From a bacterium (GTDB lineage Bacteria > Spirochaetota > UBA4802 > UBA5550), in NCBI GenBank assembly GCA_024224995.1, contig JAAENB010000516.1, positions 1 to 11,475 on the forward strand: a stretch of DNA of 11,475 nucleotides, given 5' to 3'. Under the pieces are notes generated by a model that worked only from the letters and a program-made list of their open reading frames with translations, made no database searches and was not told the origin of the DNA. Positions 1 through 7,103 of the stretch are shown piece after piece (positions within the stretch are counted from its first letter, which is position 1; each line of letters begins with the position of its first letter). A program made the translations under genes and the position numbers.

Positions 1-110
1 CGTTGCTCAAACAGTCCTCACAACCCAAAGAGTCCATACTACTTCAAGGCCGGACGAAGATTGCAATACTATTAAGTTTCTGGCGTATTTTTTTCCAGCT
101 ACACTGGGTC

Positions 111-265
111 GGTCGTGTCTTAATATACCGAAAAACGTAATTCGGAATGTAACCTATGCCGGGAGCGATGCCTCTGCGGAATGTGAGGCTGTTTGAGCGA
201 AGTGAGTTCCGAACGTTCCGCAGAGGTATTGCTCCCGGCATAGGTTACATTCCGGGTTCATATAC
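111..265. repeat. Long imperfect hairpin built from a repeat family
   Basis: Positions 143-181 and 216-254 are inverted copies of about 39 bp with only two clear internal mismatches, separated by a 34-nt centre, so the single strand would fold into a very stable stem-loop. The left arm sits inside a longer unit starting at 111 (GGTCGTGTCTT, then ATATACCGAAAAA) that recurs at 1638-1697. The right arm, read on the minus strand from 265, shares its GTATAT-AACCCGG flank with that second copy. This looks like a REP- or MITE-like non-autonomous repeat. The stem has no terminal T-run, so it is not an obvious intrinsic terminator. The rest of 1-387 holds no convincing gene; the only other signal is the promoter near 328. 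Confidence 0.8.
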
Positions 266-327
266 CTTATACTACTTCCACGCCCGATGCAGTCTCCCCC
301 TATTTTTTAGCACTTACTAAAATATAC

Positions 328-356
328 TTGTAATTAATGTAACCTCTTCATAGAAT
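328..356 (+). promoter_or_regulatory. Candidate sigma70-type promoter of the DUF1566 gene
   Basis: TTGTAA at 328-333 and TAGAAT at 351-356 are 17 bp apart, matching the -35/-10 consensus at 4/6 and 5/6 positions. Transcription would start near 363, just ahead of the ribosome binding site AAGGAG at 376-381. This is a pattern match only. Confidence 0.45.
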
Positions 357-387
357 ATTTGTCCAAAACTGTAAAAAGGAGTTATCC

Positions 388-1638
388 ATGAGACAGTATA
401 TACTATCCCTGTTATTAATTTTTTCCCTGGTAGGGGGAGTCTTTATCTTTAGCGCTGTTAGCAAAGAAAAAGGTCTTCGCTATCCAATCGTTGATACCAA
501 CCAGAGTCTCTGTTATAACTCAAGGATGAAAATTTCCTGTCCGGAAAAAACTACAGCTTTTTACGGTCAGGATGCCCAGTATAACGGGATTCAGCCGGAC
601 TATACCGACAACGGCAACGGCACTATTACCGACAAAAATACAGGACTCATGTGGCAAAAAGATCCCGGAAAAAAGATGACATACCGGCAGGCGCTCGCCC
701 GGGTAAAGGGCTTTAAACTCGCGGGATACGGCGACTGGCGCCTTCCCACGATCAAAGAACTGTATTCACTTATTCTATTCAGCGGAATGGATGTGGACCC
801 GCGAAGCTCCCGGGCTCCAAAGAATTTACAGCCTTTTATTAATAACAAATATTTTAAATTCAAATACGGCAGCCGGGAAGACGGTGAGCGGATCATTGAC
901 TCTCAATATCTTTCCGCTACCAAATATGTCAGTTTTACCATGGGCAGGGATGAAACGGTCTTTGGCGTGAATTTCGCAGACGGCAGGATCAAAGGCTACC
1001 CAATACGGGATCCCCGGAGAAGGAGCGGGAAAAAGTTCGCGGTATTGTACGTTCGGGGAAACCCCCAATACGGAAAGAATAACTTTAAAGACAACAAAGA
1101 CGGCACTATTACGGACAACGCCACCGGGCTTACGTGGATGAAGGTCGACAGCGGGCATCTTCGCGCGGGCTCTAAAAAAAACGGGAAACTTGACTGGTTA
1201 GAAGCGCTGCAATGGGCGGAAAATCTTACTTACGCCAAACACTCGGACTGGCGGCTTCCCAATGCCAAAGAACTCCAGAGCATTGTAGATTATTCCCGGT
1301 CTCCCGATACCACAAAGTCGGCAGCCATAGACCCGGTTTTTCAAGTCTCTTCTATTAAAGATGAAAGGGGAAAGAAGAATTATTCAAATTATTGGACCGG
1401 CACAACCCATGCCCGGCTCCATGGCGGAGAAACTGCGGTATATGTAGCCTTTGGATCTTCTCTCGGCTGGATGCGGCCGCCCTGGGGAGGAAAGCGCAAT
1501 CTTCTTGATGTTCATGGAGCCGGTTCCCAGCGCAGTGACCCCAAGGTAGGAAACCCGGAAGAGTACCCATACGGCAGGGGGCCCCAGGGGGATGTGATTC
1601 GTATATATAATCATGTGCGATGTGTTCGCGGCGGTTAG
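388..1638 (+). CDS. Exported protein with two DUF1566 (Lcl C-terminal) domains
   Basis: The 416-residue protein begins with a hydrophobic segment (residues 4-24) typical of a signal peptide or N-terminal anchor, so it probably acts outside the cytoplasm. Two tandem DUF1566 domains follow. The first spans about 71-224, with DNGNGTITD, TGLMWQ, DWRLPTIKEL (116-125) and FADGR. The second spans about 235-415, with DGTITDNATGLTW, DWRLPNAKEL (287-296), NYWTGTT (334-340) and the closing VRCVRG. The family is related to the C-terminal domain of Legionella Lcl, a collagen/glycan-binding adhesin, and to formylglycine-enzyme-like folds. Binding of extracellular ligands is inference and no catalytic role is visible. 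The ATG has AAGGAG six bases upstream. The gene stands alone and is bracketed by copies of one repeat at 111-165 and 1638-1697. Confidence 0.88.
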   Translation: MRQYILSLLLIFSLVGGVFIFSAVSKEKGLRYPIVDTNQSLCYNSRMKISCPEKTTAFYGQDAQYNGIQPDYTDNGNGTITDKNTGLMWQKDPGKKMTYRQALARVKGFKLAGYGDWRLPTIKELYSLILFSGMDVDPRSSRAPKNLQPFINNKYFKFKYGSREDGERIIDSQYLSATKYVSFTMGRDETVFGVNFADGRIKGYPIRDPRRRSGKKFAVLYVRGNPQYGKNNFKDNKDGTITDNATGLTWMKVDSGHLRAGSKKNGKLDWLEALQWAENLTYAKHSDWRLPNAKELQSIVDYSRSPDTTKSAAIDPVFQVSSIKDERGKKNYSNYWTGTTHARLHGGETAVYVAFGSSLGWMRPPWGGKRNLLDVHGAGSQRSDPKVGNPEEYPYGRGPQGDVIRIYNHVRCVRGG

Positions 1639-1697
1639 GTGGTGTCTTCGTATACCGAAAAAGTATATCAACCCGGAATGTAAACTATGCCTGGTGA
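1638..1697 (+). repeat. Second copy of the ~55-bp repeat, abutting the stop codon
   Basis: From the last base of the TAG stop of the preceding gene, GGTGGTGTCTT and TATACCGAAAAA align with 111-135 (17 of the first 20 bases identical). After a small insertion, CGGAATGTAA and CTATGCC match the core of the hairpin arm at 143-165. Only one arm is present here, so this copy cannot form the long hairpin. The gap between the DUF1566 gene and the DUF2569-like gene consists almost wholly of this repeat. Confidence 0.75.
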
Positions 1698-1710
1698 GAT
1701 ATGACTGCGG

Positions 1711-2325
1711 TTAATCCTCCGGATGACGTTCGTTTTCCAATGTAATCCGGACCCGTTTGGAAATTGAAAAATATGAATACCATATTGCAAAAGAAAAAAC
1801 AACTGCCGCGAGAGGAGCGGTGTTCGACACGGAGATGTTCATAAAAAAAACAGCCAGGTTAAACAGCAAAATGCAGATTAAAAATATTTTGCTTATTGGC
1901 ACGGCTTTTTTCTTTACGGCAATAATGCAATATGCCGTAATAAATCCGAAAACAGTAACAAGGATATGAGGAAAGAATAAGAGATGTACTAATTTATAGC
2001 GGGGAACCGTAAAATAGGTGAATGTTTGCAGGAGCATTCCTATTGAATTAAGTATTACGATAATAACGAAAACCAGCAAAAAACCGCCCACACCATTTAG
2101 TGTGTCCTCTTTTTTCCCTTCTTTTTCTCCCTCTTCTTTCGTGCTGATGCCGGATTTGGCAGCAGCAGCCTCTTCCGAATTTTCAATATGCCGCCTGTTG
2201 AATTCGGCTAAAATAATTTCCTGCACTTCGGGAATATAATGATCAAGGTTGCGTCCGGCTTCCAGTACAATCTTGTGATCGTCCCATTCCGCAACCTGGC
2301 CGGCAATTTCTTTTAAGTTCGGCAC
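1711..2325 (-). CDS. DUF2569-like four-helix membrane protein with cytoplasmic N-terminal extension
   Basis: The 204-residue product starts at a GTG two bases after the TAA of the upstream enoyl-CoA hydratase-like gene, so translation is probably coupled. Residues 1-50 contain a YIPEVQEIILAEFNRR segment like the short helical motif found before small bacterial membrane proteins; a charged Glu/Lys-rich linker follows (50-75). Four hydrophobic segments lie near 80-100, 112-135, 144-163 and 168-186. The GVGGFLL opening and the IWYSYFSISKRVRIT closing match the DUF2569 signature (GGWL start, W-Y-SKRV-T end). The family has no established function. Pairing with a crotonase-type enzyme may reflect shared transcription rather than a shared pathway. 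Confidence 0.7.
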   Translation of the reverse strand: MPNLKEIAGQVAEWDDHKIVLEAGRNLDHYIPEVQEIILAEFNRRHIENSEEAAAAKSGISTKEEGEKEGKKEDTLNGVGGFLLVFVIIVILNSIGMLLQTFTYFTVPRYKLVHLLFFPHILVTVFGFITAYCIIAVKKKAVPISKIFLICILLFNLAVFFMNISVSNTAPLAAVVFSFAIWYSYFSISKRVRITLENERHPED

Positions 2326-2327
2326 TA

Positions 2328-3113
2328 TTACTTGCCCTGAAAATTGGTATCACGTTTTTGAAGGAAGGCCGTGACCCCTTCTATCATGTCTTCCGTACTG
2401 GTGGCAAGTCCCTGGAACGCACCTTCCAGGTCCAGCTGGGTTTGCAGATCGGTTTCAAAGGAGCGGTTGAGCAGGCGCTTGATGAAACCAATGGACCGGG
2501 TCGCGGACCGGGCAAGGGTTTGGGCGTAGGCAAGGGCTTCCTGCATAAGCTGATCATTTTGGACAACCCTGTTTATGAGCCCTATTCTTTCGGCCTCATC
2601 CGCTAATATGGGCTCCCCTGAGAATAAGATCTCTTTTGCCTTTGCCAGGCCAACGAGCCGGGGAAGGAAATAGGTGCCGCCGCCGTCGGGGCTCATCCCG
2701 CGTTTCGCAAAGATCTCTATGAATTTGGCGTCATGGGCCGCGTAAATAATATCACAACAAAGGGCAAGATTGCAGCCAAAACCGGCAGCAATACCGTTAA
2801 CGGCCGCGATTACGGGTTTTTCAATTGAGGCAATGGTAAGGACAGCTCTGCTGTATACGTGAGCAGTCAGTTTCATTCCAACAGGCTTTGCGGCATCATG
2901 CCTGCCCCCGCCGCCCGTAAGATCCGCGCCGGTGCAAAATCCTCTTCCGTTTGCGGTGAGAATAATAGACCGGACAGTGTCGTCCTGTTCATATTCGTTG
3001 AGCCGGATAGTGAGCTCTTCTAGTTGTTCCAACAATACGGAATTGAGTTTGTCGGGCCGGTTCAGCGTAATAATCGCGACTCCGTCCTGTTTTTCATATA
3101 GCGTGTGTGACAT
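2328..3113 (-). CDS. Enoyl-CoA hydratase/isomerase family protein, PaaG-like
   Basis: The 261-residue protein is a full-length crotonase-fold enzyme acting on acyl-CoA thioesters in the cytoplasm. Visible signatures are GFCTGADL (58-65) and NGIAAGFG (106-113), which form the oxyanion hole, and the C-terminal EGVTAFLQKR typical of PaaG-type members. Aligned by eye to rat crotonase, the Glu144 position is Phe135, while the Glu164 position is kept as Glu161. An aspartate, Asp143, sits in the SPDGGG motif as in PaaG and enoyl-CoA isomerases. This favours double-bond isomerisation (ring-epoxide or delta3-delta2-enoyl-CoA) over simple hydration, but the substrate cannot be named. The ATG has GGAGG six bases upstream (3120-3124). 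It is first in a two-gene unit with the DUF2569-like gene and has a fatty-acid-regulator-like palindrome upstream. Confidence 0.88.
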   Translation of the reverse strand: MSHTLYEKQDGVAIITLNRPDKLNSVLLEQLEELTIRLNEYEQDDTVRSIILTANGRGFCTGADLTGGGGRHDAAKPVGMKLTAHVYSRAVLTIASIEKPVIAAVNGIAAGFGCNLALCCDIIYAAHDAKFIEIFAKRGMSPDGGGTYFLPRLVGLAKAKEILFSGEPILADEAERIGLINRVVQNDQLMQEALAYAQTLARSATRSIGFIKRLLNRSFETDLQTQLDLEGAFQGLATSTEDMIEGVTAFLQKRDTNFQGK

Positions 3114-3136
3114 GGACGACCTCCGTTCAAAGAAAG

Positions 3137-3142
3137 ATTATA
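3137..3142 (-). promoter_or_regulatory. Candidate -10 box for the crotonase gene
   Basis: The minus strand reads TATAAT here, 24 bases before the start codon. No -35 hexamer at 16-18 bp is convincing, so the site is tentative. A TTGACA on the same strand at 3178-3183 is too far away to pair with it. Confidence 0.3.
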
Positions 3143-3200
3143 GTTCTATGGTTCAATGTTTAAGGGCAATGTTGTTTTGTCAATAAAAACTTGTTTTTGG

Positions 3201-3220
3201 GTTAATGAATGTTCATTAAC
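3201..3220. promoter_or_regulatory. TetR/FadR-type operator palindrome
   Basis: GTTAATGAA and TTCATTAAC are perfect 9-bp inverted arms separated by TG. The TNAATGAAT-N-TTCATTNA pattern resembles operators of TetR-family regulators of fatty-acid degradation, such as Bacillus FadR/YsiA sites of the form TGAATGA-TCATTCA. It lies 88 bases upstream of the crotonase start, in the gap after the TPR gene. A role as acyl-CoA-responsive operator for the crotonase pair is inference; no TetR gene is present in the window. Confidence 0.6.
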
Positions 3221-3264
3221 TTTCTATGGAAATCAATAATTGTATACTGTCCGCAGTGTGAATG

Positions 3265-4464
3265 CTACTGTAATCTTTTAATACTTCCTTCAATGATCTC
3301 AAAAACCCGGTGCCCGGCAGGAAACAGGCCTTTGAACTGCTCTCTGGCCAGTTCGTAGTTTTTTTTGCTTTCTAACGGTTTTTTTTGCAGGTAGTATATT
3401 TCCGCAGTATAGAAATAGAGGTTGCCGGAGATCTCTTTATCCTTTGCGTGTTCTTTCATTTGTGATTTGAAAAACAGGAGAAGATGGTCAAGTTTTTTAT
3501 AATGGAGGTGGCTCTTAACAAGGTCGTCATATACCTTTAGATTACGGGGATTTGTATTAAATAGTTTTTTCCTTGAGGAGCTTACTTTGTCTTCTTTTTG
3601 TAACTTGAATTCGTATTCTAAGATGTTGAGCAGGTTGTCGTAATTATTGCTCATTACGGTGTCCGCAAGTAGAAAATACCGGTACGCATTATTATCGTCC
3701 TTTTGTTTGTAGTAAATATATCCCAATAAACGTGCGGAATCATATTTATACTGTTTCTGCCCGGGATTGGCGTACATCTCAAATGCTTTTTTCACGCAAG
3801 GGACAGCCTGTTCCAGCTGGTTTGTAACATAGTATACTCGTCCCAGGTTGAAATTCGTTCGGGGATTGTCCGGTTCAACAGCAAGAGCTTTTTTATAGAA
3901 GAGTATCGCATTATCATAGTCACGGTTATAGTTGTACCCATTTGCTATATAATTTAACGTTAAACAATCAAATTCTCCATGCTCGTACGCGGTGATGAGA
4001 AGTTTTTGATACTTGGGTATAATCTCTTCAGATGCTCGAAATCGTTGAGAATAATCATAATAATAAATTCCAAGACTCTTTTGCAGCTTATAATTTTTGG
4101 GATACTTTTTTATTAATGGCTCATAGAGTGCCGGAATATCGAGCGAGATCATGGCGTATGAACCGGTTGGGCTTTGTCTCAGGCCCATAATTGACTCATC
4201 CCCATTAAGATCTTTCAGGGCAAATAGCTGATGATTGATGCTTTGAACAAAGTACGCAAGTACCAGCTCTGTTTTTGCAATAACAATGGCTGGTTTGCTG
4301 TTGTTTTTGTCGTATCCGGACAGTACGGTAAAGGCTGTTTCATATTTTCGTTGTTTTATTAAATCATTTGCTTTTGCGATTATCTTTTTATCGTCATCGG
4401 CAAAAACAATAGATGAAACAGAGAGCAGTAGTGTGATAACTGTTAAGAACGGGTACTTTTTCAT
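3265..4464 (-). CDS. Exported TPR-repeat protein
   Basis: The 399-residue protein has a clear signal peptide (residues 1-22, KK then a hydrophobic core ending VFA) with probable cleavage before ADDDKK at residue 22/23, so it is likely periplasmic. Tetratricopeptide repeats are best seen at about 166-199 (AILFYKKALAVEP) and 200-232 (NLGRVYYVTNQLEQA); weaker helix pairs lie near 242-270 and 345-375. TPR proteins scaffold protein-protein contacts, and no enzyme domain is present. The ATG has GGAGAT upstream. The gene is divergent from the Na/Pi cotransporter-like gene and lies upstream of the crotonase pair on the same strand, but the 151-bp gap holding an operator suggests separate transcription. 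The partner is unknown. Confidence 0.82.
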   Translation of the reverse strand: MKKYPFLTVITLLLSVSSIVFADDDKKIIAKANDLIKQRKYETAFTVLSGYDKNNSKPAIVIAKTELVLAYFVQSINHQLFALKDLNGDESIMGLRQSPTGSYAMISLDIPALYEPLIKKYPKNYKLQKSLGIYYYDYSQRFRASEEIIPKYQKLLITAYEHGEFDCLTLNYIANGYNYNRDYDNAILFYKKALAVEPDNPRTNFNLGRVYYVTNQLEQAVPCVKKAFEMYANPGQKQYKYDSARLLGYIYYKQKDDNNAYRYFLLADTVMSNNYDNLLNILEYEFKLQKEDKVSSSRKKLFNTNPRNLKVYDDLVKSHLHYKKLDHLLLFFKSQMKEHAKDKEISGNLYFYTAEIYYLQKKPLESKKNYELAREQFKGLFPAGHRVFEIIEGSIKRLQ

Positions 4465-4549
4465 GAAAAGATCTCCAATTGATATGTGATTAATTCATAT
4501 ACAAAATAGAAGCAGTATTTTGAAAAGAATAAAATAAAAAAAGTGTGGG

Positions 4550-4561
4550 GACAAATTTGTC
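4550..4561. promoter_or_regulatory. 12-bp perfect palindrome in a divergent intergenic region
   Basis: GACAAATTTGTC reads identically on both strands and lies between the divergent TPR and cotransporter-like genes (gap 4465-4667). It could bind a dimeric regulator, but a 12-bp AT-centred palindrome can also arise by chance, and no regulator is nearby. Confidence 0.25.
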
Positions 4562-4667
4562 TTGTGAAAAGCCTTTCCGGAATGGAATTGAGTGCTTATT
4601 TCGCTTGACGGAACGGCTTGTTTGCCTTGTGTTACGCTCATATATTTTTTTATCGAGGAGAAATTTT

Positions 4668-5123
4668 GTGCAATATTACTATCTAGTTGCCGGTGCGGTT
4701 CTTTTAGTGCTGGGGATGCATATAGCAACTAACACCATGCGAAAAGTTGCGGGAGCCCGGACCCGGGCAGGGTTCTCAAACATGACAAAGAACAGGTTTC
4801 TTGGAGCCTTTGTTGGTCAAACAATTACGGCAAATATCGCTGTAATGGGCTGCTCTGTTGAAGCCAGGAGCGCTGCGCGGGTTCATTTTCTTTTTAACCT
4901 TCTGGGAGCTCTCTGGGGGCTTGCCGCGCTTCGGCTGCTTCTGCCGCTTGTGGACTACCTGGTTCCGGGAGATTGCAATAATCCTGAGGCAGTCCCTGAT
5001 CATATGGCTGCCTTTATTGTGGTTTTTTATTGCATCAATGCAGTTCTCTTTTTACCTTTCAGGGAACAATTGGCGAAACTGGCGCGAATGCTGGTTCCTT
5101 TTAAAAACAGGGGGCTGAACTGA
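4668..5123 (+). CDS. Na/Pi-cotransporter (NptA/YjbB-like) protein lacking its central transport core
   Basis: I place the start at GTG 4668 because GAGGAG lies seven bases upstream (4655-4660); the frame is open further upstream without a good site. The resulting 151-residue protein begins like a PF02690 Na/phosphate cotransporter, with a hydrophobic helix, LGMHIATNTMRKVAG, then TKNRFLGAFVG (40-50). It then jumps directly to sequence normally found after the second repeat: TITANIAVMGCSVEARSAARVHFLFN (52-77). Full-length members carry two QSSS motifs that form the ion/phosphate site and several helices between these points, and all of that is missing. An in-frame internal deletion with its seam near Gly50 is the simplest reading. 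The reading frame is intact, so it may be expressed, but transport activity is unlikely. It is either a remnant or a reduced protein with a new role. Confidence 0.65.
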   Translation: MQYYYLVAGAVLLVLGMHIATNTMRKVAGARTRAGFSNMTKNRFLGAFVGQTITANIAVMGCSVEARSAARVHFLFNLLGALWGLAALRLLLPLVDYLVPGDCNNPEAVPDHMAAFIVVFYCINAVLFLPFREQLAKLARMLVPFKNRGLN

Positions 5124-5168
5124 TTGATACCTTTTTGAATAAATAGCTTGAAAAAAATGAAATAAAAC

Positions 5169-5197
5169 TTTACAATACATCAATAATGATATACTAT
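5169..5197 (+). promoter_or_regulatory. Candidate promoter of the STAS gene
   Basis: TTTACA at 5169-5174 and TACTAT at 5192-5197 are spaced 17 bp, with other AT-rich -10 options nearby (for example TATACT at 15 bp). The region is very AT-rich, so chance matches are likely. Confidence 0.25.
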
Positions 5198-5242
5198 AAA
5201 ATATATAAAGCCATATTATCGGTTATAGTATAGGAAAATAGA

Positions 5243-5542
5243 ATGCATATTGAAACAATCGAAGATGACACAACAGTTACTTTTGTTATAAAAGATGACT
5301 TTATTATGGAGTATATGACCGATTTCAACAAAAAAGTCATCGCAGTGGCACGCGATATTACAAAGGATATCGCCCTGGATCTTTCTAATGTCTATTATAT
5401 TGATTCTGCCGGTATGGGTGGAATAATCAGCCTATATCATGTGCAAAAAAAAAAGGGAAAGAAACTCACAATCGACAAATTCAGTGATGAAGTGAAAAAT
5501 ATTATAAATATCAATGTATTTTCCGAATTATTTAACCTCTAA
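5243..5542 (+). CDS. STAS-domain protein (anti-sigma factor antagonist-like)
   Basis: The 99 residues make up a single STAS domain: a beta strand with VTFVIKDDF, a helix, then ALDLSNVYYIDSAGMGGI. Ser55 in the DSAG motif is the position phosphorylated in SpoIIAA-type antagonists by a partner-switch kinase. In that family the unphosphorylated form binds the kinase/anti-sigma protein and releases a sigma factor or other target. No anti-sigma kinase or PP2C phosphatase gene is in the window, so its partner is elsewhere. The ATG has AGGA seven bases upstream. It follows the cotransporter-like gene by 119 bp and probably has its own promoter. Family assignment is firm; the pathway is unknown. Confidence 0.85.
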   Translation: MHIETIEDDTTVTFVIKDDFIMEYMTDFNKKVIAVARDITKDIALDLSNVYYIDSAGMGGIISLYHVQKKKGKKLTIDKFSDEVKNIININVFSELFNL

Positions 5543-5834
5543 GCACTATTCCTCTTAATTTAGATTTTTTTTAAAAATTTTACCCTTTTGTCCCCCTTTT
5601 CCATACTTAAATTATATAAACAAAGATGAACAGTGTAGTCTTTTGTGTGCATGTCTGTCTCATCCCAATACATTTTGTTAATATATTATATGGAGTCTCT
5701 CCTGAGATACGGAGCAATATTATTTATACTGGCAGTACAAGCGGGAGCAGCGCCCAGGCATACGCAATTTTCAATCAAAGCGGCTCAGCTCCCATTGATG
5801 AAGAGAATACAATTTATTAAAAAAGGAAAAACAA

Positions 5835-7016
5835 ATGAAAATCAAACAACTCAAAATTAAACTACTATCAGCATTCATACTACTGCCGGTACTCCTCTCG
5901 GGCACGGCTCTTATGGCTGCCGATATGCACCTGAACTGGGAAAATCTTCCCGAAGCAGTGAAGTATGCCGTTACGATAAAAGACAGTAAAGAAGCCATTA
6001 TTCTGGACCGGAAGACCGGATCAAGTTCTATTGATTGCAGGCTTTCAAGCGGCTCTTATAAAGTAAAGATAGGGATGGTCCTTTCTAAGAATGTTGAGCG
6101 GGTTTCCCGTGAAACCAAATGGATTGATTTTACCGTAAAAGCGGATCAATTCCAGAGCCCTCCCGGGGAGCCGGAACTGAATACAATCTACCCGGGCAAT
6201 GGCAGTCTAACGGCAGACTTAAGCTGGTTCACTCCCGGCGGAGCCGATGAAAGCACTACCATGTACCGCATCTACTGGATGGACGGAGATAAATATGTTG
6301 ATGCCAAAAAGTCCGGGTTCATTCGCATTGGACAAAGAGAAGGGTCCGTCAATAAAGTTCAAAAGTACCTGGTGTACAAATGGAGAGACGAAGACTTCAG
6401 GGTGATAGGAGAAACCACAAAGAATCAGTTCATGGTAAAAGGACTTGATCCCGATGAGAATCATACCTTCGCGGTACGGTCGGTTAATATCCTGGGCAAT
6501 AAATCGGATAAGGTTGATATTAAAGCCGGCGCTGCCGTGGATTCTGCTCTGAACATTGGTCTTATGCCTTCGTATATTATGCCAATCGGGTATTTTAGCG
6601 AACACCTGAATGCCGGAATGGGCGGAATGCTTTCGGTTTCAAAGAACGGTCTTTTTGTGAATAACCTGGAACCGGGATTAAAAGCAGGGTACTGGTATTT
6701 TTCCGGTAAAAAAGAAGATACGGAAAAGTCCGAAATGATCCCGCTCCTGGCTTCGGTAAAATATAATTTTAACATTACCAGGACGTTCAGGATCTCTCCG
6801 GTCATCTCCGGCGGAGCCTGCATGATAGCCATCAGCAAATCGAATGCCGATGACACCAGTGTTGTCCGGTCTCTTGTCATGGGCGGCGTTATGTTTGAGA
6901 AAACGTTTACCGATTATTTATACGCAGCAGCCGGTTCCGAATTCGGTACCATGTTCGATGGGGACCGGGCCAAGCTCTTTACGGTGTTTAGTGTTACGGT
7001 AGGGACTAAGTTTTAA
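5835..7016 (+). CDS. Exported FnIII-like protein with C-terminal outer-membrane barrel-like region
   Basis: The 393-residue protein has a basic N-terminus, a hydrophobic core and a cleavage-like AMA/AD site near residues 26-30, so it is exported. Residues 30-103 (W-NLPEAVKYAVTIKD, then SGSYKVKIGMVLSKN) resemble a fibronectin III-like sandwich. Residues 112-231 look like a second, longer one with LSWFTPGG, YRIYW and TFAVRSVN. From about 238 to the end there are alternating aromatic/hydrophobic strands rich in Gly, finishing in VTVGTKF with a terminal Phe, the usual outer-membrane barrel ending. A surface or periplasm-facing protein anchored by a small barrel is a reasonable inference. I do not recognise a named family. 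AAGGA lies eight bases before the ATG. The 292-bp gap upstream (5543-5834) holds no gene I can support. Confidence 0.7.
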   Translation: MKIKQLKIKLLSAFILLPVLLSGTALMAADMHLNWENLPEAVKYAVTIKDSKEAIILDRKTGSSSIDCRLSSGSYKVKIGMVLSKNVERVSRETKWIDFTVKADQFQSPPGEPELNTIYPGNGSLTADLSWFTPGGADESTTMYRIYWMDGDKYVDAKKSGFIRIGQREGSVNKVQKYLVYKWRDEDFRVIGETTKNQFMVKGLDPDENHTFAVRSVNILGNKSDKVDIKAGAAVDSALNIGLMPSYIMPIGYFSEHLNAGMGGMLSVSKNGLFVNNLEPGLKAGYWYFSGKKEDTEKSEMIPLLASVKYNFNITRTFRISPVISGGACMIAISKSNADDTSVVRSLVMGGVMFEKTFTDYLYAAAGSEFGTMFDGDRAKLFTVFSVTVGTKF

Positions 7017-7049
7017 TCCCTCAAAAAAAGTTCGAGGATCAAGGTTCAA

Positions 7050-7098
7050 GGTTCGAGGTTTTTTGCCCGGAGTTTCTATCCGGGCAAAAGCTTGAACC
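7050..7098. repeat. Imperfect inverted repeat downstream of the FnIII/barrel gene
   Basis: TTTTGCCCGG (7061-7070) and CCGGGCAAAA (7080-7089) form a perfect 10-bp stem with a 9-nt loop, extended outward by GGTTCGAG/CTTGAACC with one mismatch. The T-tract is on the 5' side and the A-tract on the 3' side, opposite to an intrinsic terminator on either strand. Just before it, 7030-7060 is a small tandem array of AAGGTTC/GAGGTTC-like units. CCGGGCAAAA occurs again at 7291-7300. Confidence 0.6.
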
Positions 7099-7103
7099 CG
7101 GTT

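Noticed and set aside
44..241. Minus-strand frame of 65 codons at the left end
   Set aside because: More than half of it is the hairpin and its flank, there is no ribosome binding site, and the last ~28 codons only vaguely recall a transposase end. Not supportable as a gene or IS remnant.
4545..4667. Longer cotransporter-like protein starting at GTG 4545
   Set aside because: The frame is open, but the added 41 residues do not look like the family and no ribosome site precedes 4545; GTG 4668 has GAGGAG upstream and starts exactly where family similarity begins.
5645..5860. Plus-strand frame with a signal-peptide-like start at ATG 5690
   Set aside because: No ribosome binding site, overlap with the real start at 5835, and no family resemblance; taken as spacer.
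7061..7089. Hairpin as an intrinsic terminator
   Set aside because: T-tract precedes and A-tract follows the stem on both strands, the wrong polarity for termination.
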